Assembly (NCBI RefSeq): GCF_037024155.1
Contig: NZ_JAYKTS010000018.1
Location: 26,275 to 90,274 of the forward strand
DNA: 64,000 nt
Direction of reading: 5' to 3'
Source of the DNA: Bacillus sp. 2205SS5-2
GTDB lineage: Bacteria; Bacillota; Bacilli; Bacillales; Bacillaceae_K
Of the stretch, positions 35,462-45,323 are shown one piece after another. The notes beneath the pieces were generated by a model. The model was not told the DNA's origin. It saw only the letters and a program-made list of their open reading frames with translations, and did not search any database. The translations under genes were made by a program, and so were the position numbers. How positions within the stretch are numbered: position 1 is the first letter of the stretch; each line of letters opens with the position of its first letter.

Positions 35462-36976
35462 ATGAGAAAAGGCTTAAGAGCACAAAAAGAAAGAGGGAAA
35501 CTAGTCTCTTTTGTTCCAACAGGAGAATACTATTTTAATAAGGGAGTAAAGGCGTACCATCGTCAAGAGCTCCAAAAGTCATCAAAATATTTAGAGCGGG
35601 CCTTTCAACTAGAGCCACTTGAACCAATGATTGCATGCCAATTAGCCATCGTGAAAACAGAACTTGGCGATTACCAACAGTCAAACGAACTTCTTCACGT
35701 CATTGTAGAAGAACTGGATCCTCATATGACTGAATGTCATTATTTTTTATCGAATAATTATGCTCATTTAGGTTTGTTTAAGGAAGCATATACGCATGTG
35801 ACCCAATACTTAGAGCATGATAAAATCGGTGAATTTAATGAAGATGCCGAAGATTTATTAGATTTACTAGAACTCGATTCAGATGAGTCGTTAGAGACAC
35901 TTTATGAACAAGACGAGCTAATCTCAAAGCAAGATGAAGCAAGAAAGCTTTTAGAATCAGGAAATTTCCAAAAAGCTATAGCGCTTTTAGAAGAAGTCAT
36001 TGAAGAGTTTCCAGAGTTTTGGTCCGCTTACAATAACCTAGCTTTAGCACATTTTTATTTAGGGGAATTGGAAAAAGCAAAAGAAATCCTGGAAAAAGTG
36101 TTAGAGGAAAACCCAGGAAATTTACATGCTCTTTGCAACCTAGCAGTGTTTCATTTCTATCAACAAGAGCAAACAAAATTGACTGAGATTGTTAAAGGTC
36201 TTGAGAAGGTTCGTCCAATTGCTTTTGAGCATCGCTTCAAATTGGGGGCAACGTTTGCATTAATCGGAAAATTCGAGTTAGCCTATCAATGGTTAAAAAA
36301 TTTACAAAAGCAAGGCTATGATACAGAAACCGGCTTTTACTACTGGTTGGCAAAAGCAGCGTACTTTACCGGTCATGAAGAATCTGCTCGAAATGCATGG
36401 AAAAAAGTGTTGCTTGAAAGTCCGGAAAAAGAAGGGGAAGAACCTTGGATCGACCAGAATGAAACGGTTGAAGGGTTTGAAAACCATATTCCTTCACTAT
36501 TAAAAAAACTAAAAAGTAAACACCAAGAGGAGCGAATATTTGGCTTATTTTTACTGTCTGTAAGTGATAAGCAGAAGCAGATGTTATCTCACCCTAATTT
36601 CACTAATATATCAGAGTTCAACTTGTTAGAGAAATTGTATTTAGCAGAGATTCTTCAGAAAGAGAAATCTTCGGCTTTTGAACCCGATGCCCGTATTTGT
36701 AAACTGCAAGAAACAGCTCTTTATTTGTACAAATATTATCAACCGGTTGATCCTGTTTCATCGGGTTTATATTTATTATGGTTTACGATTGGGATAAATG
36801 GTTTGAATGGTGGAGAGTCGTTTACAAATGCCCGTGCTTTCGCTGCCGCAACAGAATATATTTGGCTTAAGCTTCGTTCGGAAGCAACAACTCAAAAAGA
36901 GGTTTCAGAAAAATACGGAATATCACCTGCTACATTAGCTAAATATACTAAGATTGTTAATAAATACTTGATTTGA
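35462..36976 (+). CDS. yvcD: TPR-repeat protein YvcD
   Basis: 504 residues, rich in helices, with tetratricopeptide repeats at about 20-120 (A-Y-H-R-Q-E-L-Q-K-S-S-K-Y-L-E-R-A) and 155-235 (N-N-L-A-L-A-H-F-Y-L-G-E-L-E-K-A). The last 25 residues (E-K-Y-G-I-S-P-A-T-L-A-K-Y) look like a small helix-turn-helix. The position before trxB matches B. subtilis yvcD. TPR proteins act as protein-binding scaffolds; partner unknown. GGAGG lies before the ATG; a terminator follows directly. Confidence 0.85.
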   Translation: MRKGLRAQKERGKLVSFVPTGEYYFNKGVKAYHRQELQKSSKYLERAFQLEPLEPMIACQLAIVKTELGDYQQSNELLHVIVEELDPHMTECHYFLSNNYAHLGLFKEAYTHVTQYLEHDKIGEFNEDAEDLLDLLELDSDESLETLYEQDELISKQDEARKLLESGNFQKAIALLEEVIEEFPEFWSAYNNLALAHFYLGELEKAKEILEKVLEENPGNLHALCNLAVFHFYQQEQTKLTEIVKGLEKVRPIAFEHRFKLGATFALIGKFELAYQWLKNLQKQGYDTETGFYYWLAKAAYFTGHEESARNAWKKVLLESPEKEGEEPWIDQNETVEGFENHIPSLLKKLKSKHQEERIFGLFLLSVSDKQKQMLSHPNFTNISEFNLLEKLYLAEILQKEKSSAFEPDARICKLQETALYLYKYYQPVDPVSSGLYLLWFTIGINGLNGGESFTNARAFAAATEYIWLKLRSEATTQKEVSEKYGISPATLAKYTKIVNKYLI

Positions 36977-37008
36977 GCATATTCGTGGACGAATATGCTC
37001 GTTTTTTA
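36975..37008 (+). terminator. terminator after yvcD
   Basis: GAGCATATTCGT pairs with ACGAATATGCTC around a 2-nt loop, then TTTTTT after a G. Confidence 0.88.
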
Positions 37009-37080
37009 TAGGATAAGAATAGATAGGAAATACTACTACTATAACGATACAAGGCTATCGAATTAGGACAAAAGGAGTGA

Positions 37081-38031
<951 letters not shown>

Positions 38032-38040
38032 TCAACTAGA

Positions 38041-38077
38041 CAATATTCGACAACGCTATAGTGGTTGTCGAATATTG
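38041..38077. repeat. perfect 14-bp inverted repeat after trxB
   Basis: CAATATTCGACAAC and GTTGTCGAATATTG flank a 9-nt loop. There is no T run on the plus strand, so a normal rho-independent terminator is not formed; it may protect the mRNA 3' end or bind a protein. Confidence 0.7.
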
Positions 38078-38195
38078 CGAGGACAACTTAATAAAAGCGT
38101 AATGCTGTTTTAAACAGGTTGTAACAGTAGTGAAACAATGATGGGGTAATATAAGAGTAAGAAATTGACCCCCTTTAAGAAATAAATCCCGTAGA

Positions 38196-38228
38196 AGACA
38201 CAGGAGAATCCTGTGTCTATTTTTTTTG
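38196..38228 (+). terminator. terminator between trxB and yvcI
   Basis: AGACACAGGA pairs with TCCTGTGTCT around GAA, followed by ATTTTTTTT. Confidence 0.9.
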
Positions 38229-38348
38229 CCTTTGTCTAATTTTGTCGCCATTTCGCTTGTCGTTCTTATCCATTGTGAGTGTTTTCTAAAAATAGTATAA
38301 TATAAGGAACGATAAAGGCTTTCGAATGACAGAAGCATCGAGGTGATT

Positions 38349-38810
38349 ATGTTGCAACGTGTGACGAATTGTTTATACCTAAAAGATGACCAAGTATTAT
38401 TACTGAAAAAACCAAGAAGAGGCTGGTGGGTTGCTCCAGGAGGCAAGATGGAGCCAGGTGAATCGGTGAGAGATGCGGTTATCCGTGAATACCGAGAAGA
38501 AACAGGAATTTATCTTCGTTCACCCGTTCTCAAGGGTATTTTTACATTTATTATTAAAGATGGAGAACAACTAGTATCAGAATGGATGATGTTTACGTTT
38601 TTTGCCGAAGATGGGGATGGAGTCAATCTAAAACAGACCGATGAAGGGCAAATTGGTTGGCATCCGTTTGGAAGCCTAAAGGATTTGCCTATGGCAGAAG
38701 GTGATTATCATATTTTGGATTATATGATTCACGGCCAAGGCATTATTTATGGAACGTTTACGTATACACCTGATTTTAAATTGCTTTCTTATCGGTTAGA
38801 TCCGAGTTAA
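38349..38810 (+). CDS. yvcI: Nudix hydrolase YvcI
   Basis: 153 residues. The Nudix box is complete: G-G-K-M-E-P-G-E-S followed by R-E-Y-R-E-E-T-G-I (about 35-57). It begins L-Q-R-V-T-N-C and has R-R-G-W-W-V-A-P-G-G, as in 8-oxo-dGTP-type Nudix proteins. The natural substrate is not established from sequence. Start is probably the ATG at 38349; a GTG at 38343 is part of the GAGGTG binding site. First gene of yvcI-rapZ-yvcK-whiA-crh. Confidence 0.9.
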   Translation: MLQRVTNCLYLKDDQVLLLKKPRRGWWVAPGGKMEPGESVRDAVIREYREETGIYLRSPVLKGIFTFIIKDGEQLVSEWMMFTFFAEDGDGVNLKQTDEGQIGWHPFGSLKDLPMAEGDYHILDYMIHGQGIIYGTFTYTPDFKLLSYRLDPS

Positions 38811-38828
38811 AAGAAACGGGGGATTGTC

Positions 38829-39722
38829 ATGAGTACGGGATCAATAAGTGATGTGCAATTAGTGATTATTACAGGGATGTCGGGGGCTGGTAAAACAGTT
38901 GCAATTCAAAGTTTTGAGGATTTGGGCTTCTTTTGTGTAGATAACCTACCTCCAACCCTATTACCGAAATTTCTAGAGCTAATGAAAGAGTCTGGAAGTA
39001 AAATGAATAAAGTCGCACTCGTGATGGACTTACGTGGACGAGAGTTCTTTGAGCATTTATTAAAGGGATTGGATAATCTTGCAGAAACGTCTTGGATTAC
39101 ACCGCATATTCTTTATTTAGATGCAGATGATGAAGCCTTGGTGAGAAGATACAAAGAAACAAGACGAAATCATCCGCTTGCTCCTACAGGCTTACCCCTA
39201 GAGGGAATCAAACAAGAACGTGAATTGTTAGAGGAGCTAAAAGGGCGCGCGCAAATGATTTATCATACAGGAAGCATGAATCCGCGAGAGTTAAGAGAAA
39301 AAATCTTAACCGAGTTTTCTGCGAATCAGCAATCGATTTTTACGGTCAATGTGATGTCATTTGGTTTTAAACACGGAATACCGATTGATGCTGACCTTGT
39401 ATTTGATGTCCGTTTTTTACCGAATCCTCACTATATTGATAGTATGAGACCAAAAACAGGTTTAGATGAAGATGTCTCAACCTATGTTTTAAAATGGAAT
39501 GAAACTCAGAAGTTTATTGAAAAAACAGCAGATTTACTTACGTTTATGCTTCCTCACTATAAACGCGAAGGAAAAAGTCAGTTGGTCATTGCGATTGGCT
39601 GTACCGGTGGACAGCATCGATCAGTCGCGCTAGCCGAGCATTTCTCGAAGTATTTTGGCGAAGATTATCAAACAGAAGTATTCCATCGTGATGTTGAGAG
39701 GAGAAAGGAAAATACAACATGA
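38829..39722 (+). CDS. rapZ: RNase adapter / nucleotide-binding protein RapZ (YvcJ)
   Basis: 297 residues. Walker A is G-M-S-G-A-G-K-T (about 16-23) and [13 protein letters not shown] follows. The C-terminal domain has [14 protein letters not shown] and [11 protein letters not shown]. subtilis YvcJ hydrolyses nucleotides and influences competence; the E. coli homologue RapZ controls glmS mRNA decay. It overlaps yvcK by 4 nt. Confidence 0.94.
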   Translation: MSTGSISDVQLVIITGMSGAGKTVAIQSFEDLGFFCVDNLPPTLLPKFLELMKESGSKMNKVALVMDLRGREFFEHLLKGLDNLAETSWITPHILYLDADDEALVRRYKETRRNHPLAPTGLPLEGIKQERELLEELKGRAQMIYHTGSMNPRELREKILTEFSANQQSIFTVNVMSFGFKHGIPIDADLVFDVRFLPNPHYIDSMRPKTGLDEDVSTYVLKWNETQKFIEKTADLLTFMLPHYKREGKSQLVIAIGCTGGQHRSVALAEHFSKYFGEDYQTEVFHRDVERRKENTT

Positions 39723-40690
39723 TAATTCCTGATCAACGAAAAATTGTCATTCTAGGTGGTGGCACAGGGCTACCTGTCCTATTGAGGGGATTGAAGAAAT
39801 ACCCGTTAGATATTACAGCGATTGTGACTGTAGCGGATGATGGAGGGAGTTCAGGTCGTCTCCGGAATGATCTAGATATCCCTCCACCGGGAGATGTTCG
39901 CAATGTGTTAGCTGCATTATCCGACGTAGAGCCACTCATTGAACAGCTATTTCAACACCGGTTTCAAACGACAAATGAATTGACAGGTCATTCACTAGGG
40001 AATTTAATAATTGCCGCATTAACCTCTATCTCTGGAGATTTTGTTCATGCCATTCAAGAAATGAGCCGTGTCTTAAATGTAAGAGGTAAAGTGCTACCTG
40101 CAGCGAATCAAAGTGTAGTTCTTCATGCCGAAATGGAAGATGGTTCGATTGTTTCAGGAGAATCAAAAATTCCTTACTCAGGAAAGAAAATCAAAAAGGT
40201 TTTTTTAACACCAGAAAAAACAGACCCTTTACCTGAAACGATAACGGCTATTCGAGAAGCAGACCTAATTATCATTGGACCAGGAAGTTTGTACACTAGT
40301 ATTTTACCTAATTTACTTGTCCCGCAAATAGGAGAAGAGGTTAGCAAGGCCAAGGCGAAGAAAGTGTATATATGTAATATTATGACACAAGCAGGTGAAA
40401 CCCTTGATTTTACCGCAAGTGATCATGTGAAAGCGATTTATCATCACATGAACTCTCAGTTTATTGATATAATATTAGTGAATAATGAAGAGGTTCCGTT
40501 AGAAGTTCAGATGAAATACAAGGAAGAGCTCGCTAAACCAGTCGTGTATGATATAGATCGCTTGAAAGAATTAGGTCTAGACGTGCTATATAAGAATATC
40601 CTTTCATATGAAGGAGAGTATATTCGACACAATACAGATGAAGTAGCGAAGATTATCTACACATTATTAGAGGACGAGAAGCATAATTAA
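39719..40690 (+). CDS. yvcK: gluconeogenesis factor YvcK
   Basis: 323 residues of the CofD/YvcK family, binding UDP-sugars. [13 protein letters not shown] (about 12-24), [12 protein letters not shown] (about 39-50), P-P-G-D-V-R-N and G-H-S-L-G-N-L are conserved. In B. subtilis YvcK is needed for growth on gluconeogenic carbon sources and for placing PBP1. It overlaps rapZ by 4 nt and is followed by whiA. Confidence 0.94.
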   Translation: MIIPDQRKIVILGGGTGLPVLLRGLKKYPLDITAIVTVADDGGSSGRLRNDLDIPPPGDVRNVLAALSDVEPLIEQLFQHRFQTTNELTGHSLGNLIIAALTSISGDFVHAIQEMSRVLNVRGKVLPAANQSVVLHAEMEDGSIVSGESKIPYSGKKIKKVFLTPEKTDPLPETITAIREADLIIIGPGSLYTSILPNLLVPQIGEEVSKAKAKKVYICNIMTQAGETLDFTASDHVKAIYHHMNSQFIDIILVNNEEVPLEVQMKYKEELAKPVVYDIDRLKELGLDVLYKNILSYEGEYIRHNTDEVAKIIYTLLEDEKHN

Positions 40691-40749
40691 ATAGTAGACT
40701 ATCCTATAGGGTTACTATGTGCAACCGTTTGTACCAGGAGGTGAAGGGT

Positions 40750-41703
40750 ATGTCGTTTGCATCTGAAACGAAGAAAGAATTAACGAATATAGAAATGAAA
40801 CATTGTTGTGCAAAAGCCGAATTATCTGCATTAATTCGCATGAATGGCTCCCTTTCCTTTTCGAATCGTATGCTCATTGTTAATATTCAAACAGAAAATG
40901 CAGCGATTGCTAGACGGATTTACACATTGATTAAAAAGATTTATCAAGCTCCCGTTGAATTATTGGTACGGAAAAAAATGCGCTTAAAGAAAAACAATGT
41001 GTATATTGTCCGTTTAAATGAGGGTGCTAAACAAATTTTAGAAGATTTAATGATCTTAGCAGAAGGATTTACGTTTGTTTATAATATTTCGCCTGAACTT
41101 ATAAAGAAAAAGTGCTGCAAACGAAGTTATTTACGAGGAGCATTTTTAGCTGGCGGCTCCGTGAACAATCCAGAAACATCTTCCTATCACTTAGAGATTT
41201 TTTCACTTTATGAAGAGCATAATCAAGCTCTATCAGATTTAATGAATATATTTGGTTTAAACAGTAAAACGTTAGAGCGGAAAAAAGGCTTCATTACTTA
41301 TTTAAAAGAGGCAGAAAAAATCACGGAACTCTTAAATGTAATTGGCGCGCATAATGCGTTGATGCGATTTGAGGACGTTCGGATTGTTCGTGATATGCGT
41401 AATTCTGTCAACCGCCTAGTGAACTGCGAAACAGCCAATTTAAATAAAACAATTGGAGCGGCTCTACGACAAGTGGAAAATATTCGCTTTATTGAAGCAG
41501 TGGTCGGTCTAAATATTCTCCCAGATAAATTAAGAGAAATCGCTGAGCTCCGGGTGGCCTATCAAGATGTTACATTAAAAGAGTTAGGTGAGATGGTGTC
41601 AGGAGGAACGGTGAGTAAGTCGGGAGTAAACCACCGATTACGAAAGATTGATCAAATAGCGGATCGTCTTCGTGCAGGTGAATCTGTATCACAAAAAACA
41701 TGA
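40750..41703 (+). CDS. whiA: DNA-binding protein WhiA
   Basis: 317 residues: a LAGLIDADG-like N-terminal domain (about 10-210; [13 protein letters not shown] is its hallmark) lacking nuclease catalytic acids, and a C-terminal helix-turn-helix (about 225-310; [14 protein letters not shown]). Affects cell division and chromosome segregation in Bacillus. The ATG at 40750 has GGAGGTG upstream; an earlier frame start at 40717 precedes that site. Confidence 0.94.
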   Translation: MSFASETKKELTNIEMKHCCAKAELSALIRMNGSLSFSNRMLIVNIQTENAAIARRIYTLIKKIYQAPVELLVRKKMRLKKNNVYIVRLNEGAKQILEDLMILAEGFTFVYNISPELIKKKCCKRSYLRGAFLAGGSVNNPETSSYHLEIFSLYEEHNQALSDLMNIFGLNSKTLERKKGFITYLKEAEKITELLNVIGAHNALMRFEDVRIVRDMRNSVNRLVNCETANLNKTIGAALRQVENIRFIEAVVGLNILPDKLREIAELRVAYQDVTLKELGEMVSGGTVSKSGVNHRLRKIDQIADRLRAGESVSQKT

Positions 41704-41728
41704 AAAATATAAAGGGGAGAAAAGTGAC

Positions 41729-41986
41729 ATGGTTGAGAAAAAAATAGAAGTTAAGCTAAAAACGGGCTTGCAAGCGAGACCAGCAGCTCTTTTTGTACAA
41801 GAAGCAAACCGTTTTTCATCTGAAGTTTTTTTAGAAAAAGACGGAAAAAAAGTTAACGCCAAGAGTATTATGGGGCTTATGAGCTTAGCGATTAGCTCCG
41901 GGGCGACCGTTTCACTGATTGCCGATGGAAATGACGAAAATGAAGCCATCAACGCGCTAAGTGAATTCGTAATAAAGGAAGTCTAA
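41729..41986 (+). CDS. crh: catabolite repression HPr-like protein Crh
   Basis: 85 residues, HPr fold. Position 15 is glutamine (L-K-T-G-L-Q15-A-R-P) instead of the phosphotransfer histidine, and Ser46 (K-S46-I-M-G-L-M) is kept. This is the signature of Crh: it cannot carry PTS phosphate but is phosphorylated by HprK and then helps CcpA. Start ATG 41729 follows AAAGGGGAG. It ends the yvcI operon at a terminator; HprK is encoded 16 kb upstream in this window. Confidence 0.95.
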   Translation: MVEKKIEVKLKTGLQARPAALFVQEANRFSSEVFLEKDGKKVNAKSIMGLMSLAISSGATVSLIADGNDENEAINALSEFVIKEV

Positions 41987-41991
41987 TAAAA

Positions 41992-42022
41992 CAAAAAAAC
42001 AGCTCGTCGCGGCTGTTTTTTA
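41992..42022 (+). terminator. terminator after crh
   Basis: AAAAACAGC pairs with GCTGTTTTT around an 8-nt loop, followed by T. Confidence 0.85.
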
Positions 42023-42358
42023 TTTTCATATTTTTCGACCTAGTCTTGCAGCCCCTAAAAGAATGATTTCGGGCATTGTTTCGGTGTTTTGCACTGTACT
42101 ACTGGTACAATGAACGTTTCTGGGAATAAATAAATTCAATACCGCAACATAATGCAAAAAGGTCCTCTCAAAAAAATTCACCTCCGGAAGAATGGGAGAT
42201 GAATTTTGAAAAAAGCTATTTTCGAATCAGTCTATAAACTTGGATACCGAAAAAATGAAAGACTCTTCATTAGGAAATTATCCGAAATACTCTTACTACT
42301 TGTGTTTTCTTAGTGCCAAGAGCTACAAAGCATTTGATCAGAGCGTTAAAAAAAGTAC
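42023..42358. other. gap between crh and clpP with mobile-element debris
   Basis: No gene is convincing. A piece near 42062-42090 (TTTCGGGCATTGTTTCG) and another at 42214-42240 (AGCTATTTTCGAATCAGTC) are fragments of the GGCT-TTTTCG element. Between them, 42174-42207 forms a hairpin AAATTCA-CCTCC / GGGAGATGAATTT that matches the ends of the IS200/IS605-like hairpin at 55979-56048. Confidence 0.5.
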
Positions 42359-42952
42359 TTATTTCGATATATCGTGGCGTGTCATGATTTTATCAATTAA
42401 ACCATACTCTAAAGCACGTTCTGCTGTCATAAAGTTATCGCGATCTGTGTCACGGCTGATGACCTCAAGATCTTGACCTGTACGTTCAGCAAGAATGCCA
42501 TTTAATTTTTCACGTAAGAATAAAATGCGCTTTGCGGCAATTTCAATTTCTGTTGCTTGACCTTGGGCACCGCCAAGTGGTTGATGAATCATAACTTCAC
42601 TATTCGGTAAAGCATAGCGATGTCCTTTTTCACCTGCAGCTAATAAGAAGGCTCCCATAGAGGCTGCCATACCGATACAAATTGTTTGCACTTTAGGCTT
42701 AATAAATTGCATCGTGTCATAAATCGCCATTCCGGCAGTGATACTACCACCTGGAGAGTTAATGTAGATAGAGATATCTTTCTCTGGGTTTTCAGCCTCT
42801 AAGAATAACAATTGTGAGACAATGGAGTTGGCTACATTATCGTCGATTGCGCTCCCAAGCATAATGATTCGGTCTTTTAACAGGCGTGAATAAATATCGT
42901 ATGCACGCTCACCGCGATTTGTTTGTTCAATAACTGTAGGAATTAAGTTCAT
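42359..42952 (-). CDS. clpP: ATP-dependent Clp protease proteolytic subunit
   Basis: 197 residues, exactly the usual length. It forms the tetradecameric serine protease chamber fed by ClpC, ClpE or ClpX. The triad is S98 (M-A-A-S-M-G-A-F), H123 (M-I-H-Q-P-L-G-G) and D172 (R-D-T-D-R-D-N-F-M). AAAAGGAGG precedes the ATG at 42952 on the minus strand; the longer upstream frame is rejected. It has its own sigma-A promoter overlapped by a CtsR site. Confidence 0.97.
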   Translation of the reverse strand: MNLIPTVIEQTNRGERAYDIYSRLLKDRIIMLGSAIDDNVANSIVSQLLFLEAENPEKDISIYINSPGGSITAGMAIYDTMQFIKPKVQTICIGMAASMGAFLLAAGEKGHRYALPNSEVMIHQPLGGAQGQATEIEIAAKRILFLREKLNGILAERTGQDLEVISRDTDRDNFMTAERALEYGLIDKIMTRHDISK

Positions 42953-43014
42953 TCTTATTTCCTCCTTTTTAATATGAGCAGGCGTACCTGCTTGTAGTTT
43001 GCTTATGTAAATTA

Positions 43015-43043
43015 ATGATACACTGATGGTCAATGAAGGTCAA
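43015..43043 (-). promoter_or_regulatory. sigma-A promoter of clpP
   Basis: On the minus strand TTGACC, a 17-nt spacer and TATCAT, about 70 nt upstream of the clpP start. Confidence 0.8.
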
Positions 43044-43044
43044 A
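43028..43044 (+). promoter_or_regulatory. CtsR operator at the clpP promoter
   Basis: GGTCAAT-GAA-GGTCAAA fits the direct-heptad CtsR consensus (GGTCAAA-NAN-GGTCAAA) with one mismatch. It covers the -35 region of the clpP promoter, so CtsR binding should block transcription until heat or protein stress. Confidence 0.85.
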
Positions 43045-43145
43045 CGTTTCGCCTTAACAATTTATTGTGCTTTGCTTTGAATAAAGGCTACAGTAACATT
43101 CTCCATCATACCCACTTCTTCCTCTTTTAAAACTAGGAAAAACTA

Positions 43146-43174
43146 TTGCTTAATTGCTAGATGTCCATTATAAT
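43146..43174 (+). promoter_or_regulatory. sigma-A promoter of the tRNA-Arg gene
   Basis: TTGCTT, 17-nt spacer, perfect TATAAT, about 25 nt upstream of the tRNA 5' end. Confidence 0.75.
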
Positions 43175-43199
43175 ATGAAATCGTACCACTTATATTTGC

Positions 43200-43271
43200 G
43201 CCCTCGTAGTGTAATGGATCACACGTAAGATTCCGGTTCTTAAAATGGGGGTTCGATTCCCTCCGAGGGCA
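43200..43271 (+). tRNA. tRNA-Arg (anticodon CCG)
   Basis: The cloverleaf folds fully. The acceptor stem is GCCCTCG/CGAGGGC and the D stem GTGT/ACAC. The anticodon stem TAAGA/TCTTA holds the loop TTCCGGT (anticodon CCG, reads CGG). The T-arm is GGGGG-TTCGATT-CCCTC and the discriminator base is A. The 3' CCA is not encoded. It lies next to clpP with its own promoter and terminator. Confidence 0.95.
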
Positions 43272-43277
43272 TAACTG

Positions 43278-43313
43278 AAAACCTCTCCCTATTAAGGGGA
43301 GAGGTTTTTTTTT
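43278..43313 (+). terminator. terminator after tRNA-Arg
   Basis: AAACCTCTCCC pairs with GGGGAGAGGTTT, then a run of nine T. Confidence 0.88.
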
Positions 43314-43315
43314 AC

Positions 43316-43413
43316 GGCTTTGTATACATTGTTGCTATTCAAATTACGTATCGATGGAATCAGCCACTTTAGAATGGGTTTTGTTCAAAAATAGACGATG
43401 GGATGCACCGAAG
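43316..43413 (-). repeat. GGCT-TTTTCG mini-element, decayed right half, inverted
   Basis: GGCTTTGTATACATTGTTGC at the left and GTTCAAAAATAGACGATGGG then GATGCACCGAA at the right match, in reverse, the right half of the family. No gene lies between the tRNA terminator and sigL; the rest of this stretch (43414-43594) shows nothing recognisable. Confidence 0.55.
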
Positions 43414-43594
43414 TCAATTCTTTTGGTAAGATAAGAAAGTGTAAATTTGGGTCGTTAGTTAGATGCCTACCTCCATGAACCGCCGACTCATGATTGAAGG
43501 TTGGATCATCTTATGTCGTTCTTGTAGGTTTTCACCGCTTGTTAAATAGACAGAATTATGGGAAAATGGTGAAAAAGTGATAGGAGGCAAGTAG

Positions 43595-44866
43595 ATGGAA
43601 CTCAAGCAAATACAATCTCAAGTGCTAAAACTAAAAATGACTACAAGCTTGAGGCAGTCTATTGAATTGTTGTCAATGTCTACACTTGAGCTAGAAGACT
43701 TTCTTGAAGACCAAGTGTTGGAAAATCCCTTTCTTTCTGTAAAAAAAGAAGAGTCTGGCTCTAAATCGAAGGGTTTATCGTCAGATTGGACGGAGCTTAC
43801 GGCTGCACCCGTTTCATTTTGCTTAGAAGAAGAGATTTTTTCACAATTACATTTGAAAGCGTTTTCTAAAGAAGAATTGAGAAATTTCCGTGTCTTAATT
43901 CAGTATATCAATGAAAATGGATTTTTTGAGATTACTGATTTCAATAATCTGCCTTTGTCCATGGAGCCAATCTCCTTTTATATTGAAGAAATTCAAAAAT
44001 TAGAGCCGGCAGGAATTGGTGCGAGAAGTATTGAAGAATCTTTGCTTTTGCAGCTTTCTCGAAAGAATGGTTCATCCTTAGCAAAAAAAATTGTTGAACA
44101 AGGATTTTCGTTAGTTGTAGCAGAAAAGTGGCGTCCTTTAGCGAAGTTATTATCAGTATCAATCGTGGAAATCCAAACGGCAATAGATGAAATCGCTCAG
44201 CTGCACCTCTATCCTGTAAAAAAAGCTTCAGAGCAAGCCATCAACTATATTACGCCCGATTTATTGGTAAACCTAAAAGGGGATGAATTCGAAGTAATTA
44301 TTAATGAAAGAAATGTACCCGTTATCTCTTTTCAAGATGCTAGTTTTCGAGAGTATCGTGCTGATCAAGATGAGCAGCTTCAGACGTTTTTAGATGATAG
44401 AAAGCGCCATTATGAATCGATTTCTCAAGGCCTTGCGCATCGCAATATGAGTCTATTAGCTATTGGATATCGTATCGTTCATCATCAACGTGCATTTTTA
44501 ACGGATGGTCCTTCAGCACTCAATCCACTTTCACAAAAACAGATTGCAGAAGATATCGGCGTGCACGAATCAACCGTTAGCCGCTTAGTTAGAGGAAAGT
44601 ACATTCAAACACCTTTTGGCACTTTTGAATTGAATTTCTTTTTTTCGACGAGAATAGGGGACGAACAATCCGACGTGTCCGTTCGAAAGGTGAAAGAGTT
44701 AGTGCAAACAATTGTGACCGAGGAAAATAAATTAAAACCGTTATCGGATGAAAAGATTTGCCAAACACTAAGCGAAAAGGGTATTCTCATTTCAAGAAGA
44801 ACGGTAGCAAAATACCGAGACCAACTCGGGATTCCGTCGTCTACGAAAAGAAAACGATATACATAA
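43595..44866 (+). CDS. sigL: RNA polymerase sigma-54 factor
   Basis: 423 residues. Region I is the Q/L-rich activator-interacting segment at the start (Q-S-Q-V-L-K-L-K-M-T-T-S-L-R-Q-S-I-E-L-L). The core-binding domain and a helix-turn-helix (I-G-V-H-E-S-T-V-S-R-L) follow. The RpoN box (R-R-T-V-A-K-Y-R, about 403-410) is near the C-terminus and contacts the -24 element. In Bacillus SigL serves levanase, arginine and branched amino acid catabolism and needs enhancer-binding activators; none is in the window. GATAGGAGG precedes the ATG. Confidence 0.95.
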   Translation: MELKQIQSQVLKLKMTTSLRQSIELLSMSTLELEDFLEDQVLENPFLSVKKEESGSKSKGLSSDWTELTAAPVSFCLEEEIFSQLHLKAFSKEELRNFRVLIQYINENGFFEITDFNNLPLSMEPISFYIEEIQKLEPAGIGARSIEESLLLQLSRKNGSSLAKKIVEQGFSLVVAEKWRPLAKLLSVSIVEIQTAIDEIAQLHLYPVKKASEQAINYITPDLLVNLKGDEFEVIINERNVPVISFQDASFREYRADQDEQLQTFLDDRKRHYESISQGLAHRNMSLLAIGYRIVHHQRAFLTDGPSALNPLSQKQIAEDIGVHESTVSRLVRGKYIQTPFGTFELNFFFSTRIGDEQSDVSVRKVKELVQTIVTEENKLKPLSDEKICQTLSEKGILISRRTVAKYRDQLGIPSSTKRKRYT

Positions 44867-44867
44867 A

Positions 44868-44931
44868 AGTTGTTTTCGCAAGGATTATTGTTGTTTCCAT
44901 GTCAAAAACATAAATAAATGCGAAAAGAGCC
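44868..44931 (+). repeat. GGCT-TTTTCG mini-element, short 64-nt copy
   Basis: Starts AGTTGTTTTCGCAAGGATTA right after the sigL stop and ends AATGCGAAAAGAGCC; almost all of the interior is missing. Confidence 0.6.
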
Positions 44932-44953
44932 TTGAATAAGGAGGCGAGAAGAA

Positions 44954-45193
44954 TTGAAGGAAATTATTTTTTACACAAGAGAAAGCTGCCATTTATGTGA
45001 AGAGGCGAAACGGACTTTATTATTAGTCCAAGAAGAGATCCCATTTATCCTAATCGAGCGGGATATTGCAAGCCGTGAGGAATGGACAGAAAAATATGGG
45101 CTTATGATACCAGTCGTTGAATGTCAAGGGGAAATTGTGCAATTTGGATTTGTCGATTTTTATTCAATTAGTAAACGCTTACAAGCTAAATAG
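44954..45193 (+). CDS. glutaredoxin-like thioredoxin-fold protein
   Basis: 79 residues with Y-T-R-E-S-C-H-L-C-E-E-A (C14 and C17, counting the start as 1), a glutaredoxin-like redox pair, and I-P-V-V-E at the cis-proline. It belongs to the DUF836/glutaredoxin group of small thiol proteins. Start is TTG at 44954 behind GGAGG with about 9 nt spacing; no ATG is available in frame. It lies just upstream of the cggR promoter. Confidence 0.85.
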   Translation: MKEIIFYTRESCHLCEEAKRTLLLVQEEIPFILIERDIASREEWTEKYGLMIPVVECQGEIVQFGFVDFYSISKRLQAK

Positions 45194-45197
45194 TGAG

Positions 45198-45226
45198 TTG
45201 AATATTAAAAACAACCCTGATACAAT
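45198..45226 (+). promoter_or_regulatory. sigma-A promoter of cggR-gapA
   Basis: TTGAAT, 17-nt spacer, TACAAT, followed about 38 nt later by the CggR operator. Confidence 0.82.
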
Positions 45227-45263
45227 ACTAATTAGAGGCAGGGATAAATTTTTTTAGCGTTAC

Positions 45264-45299
45264 TGGGACACAATATGTCTTACTGGGACGTATGTTGAC
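45264..45299 (+). promoter_or_regulatory. CggR operator
   Basis: Two direct repeats TGGGAC-N6-TGTC and TGGGAC-N6-TGAC separated by 4 nt, matching the known B. subtilis CggR operator layout (CGGGAC-N6-TGTC twice with N4). It lies between promoter and cggR start, as needed for roadblock repression released by fructose-1,6-bisphosphate. Confidence 0.92.
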
Positions 45300-45323
45300 C
45301 ATTAACCTTGAAGGAGCTTTTAT

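Noticed and set aside
41771..41773. Missing catalytic histidine in an HPr-like protein
   Set aside because: Gln15 with intact Ser46 is the normal signature of Crh, not a mutation of HPr.
42240..42476. 78-codon plus-strand frame overlapping clpP
   Set aside because: It overlaps the 3' end of clpP in antisense and begins in a repeat fragment.
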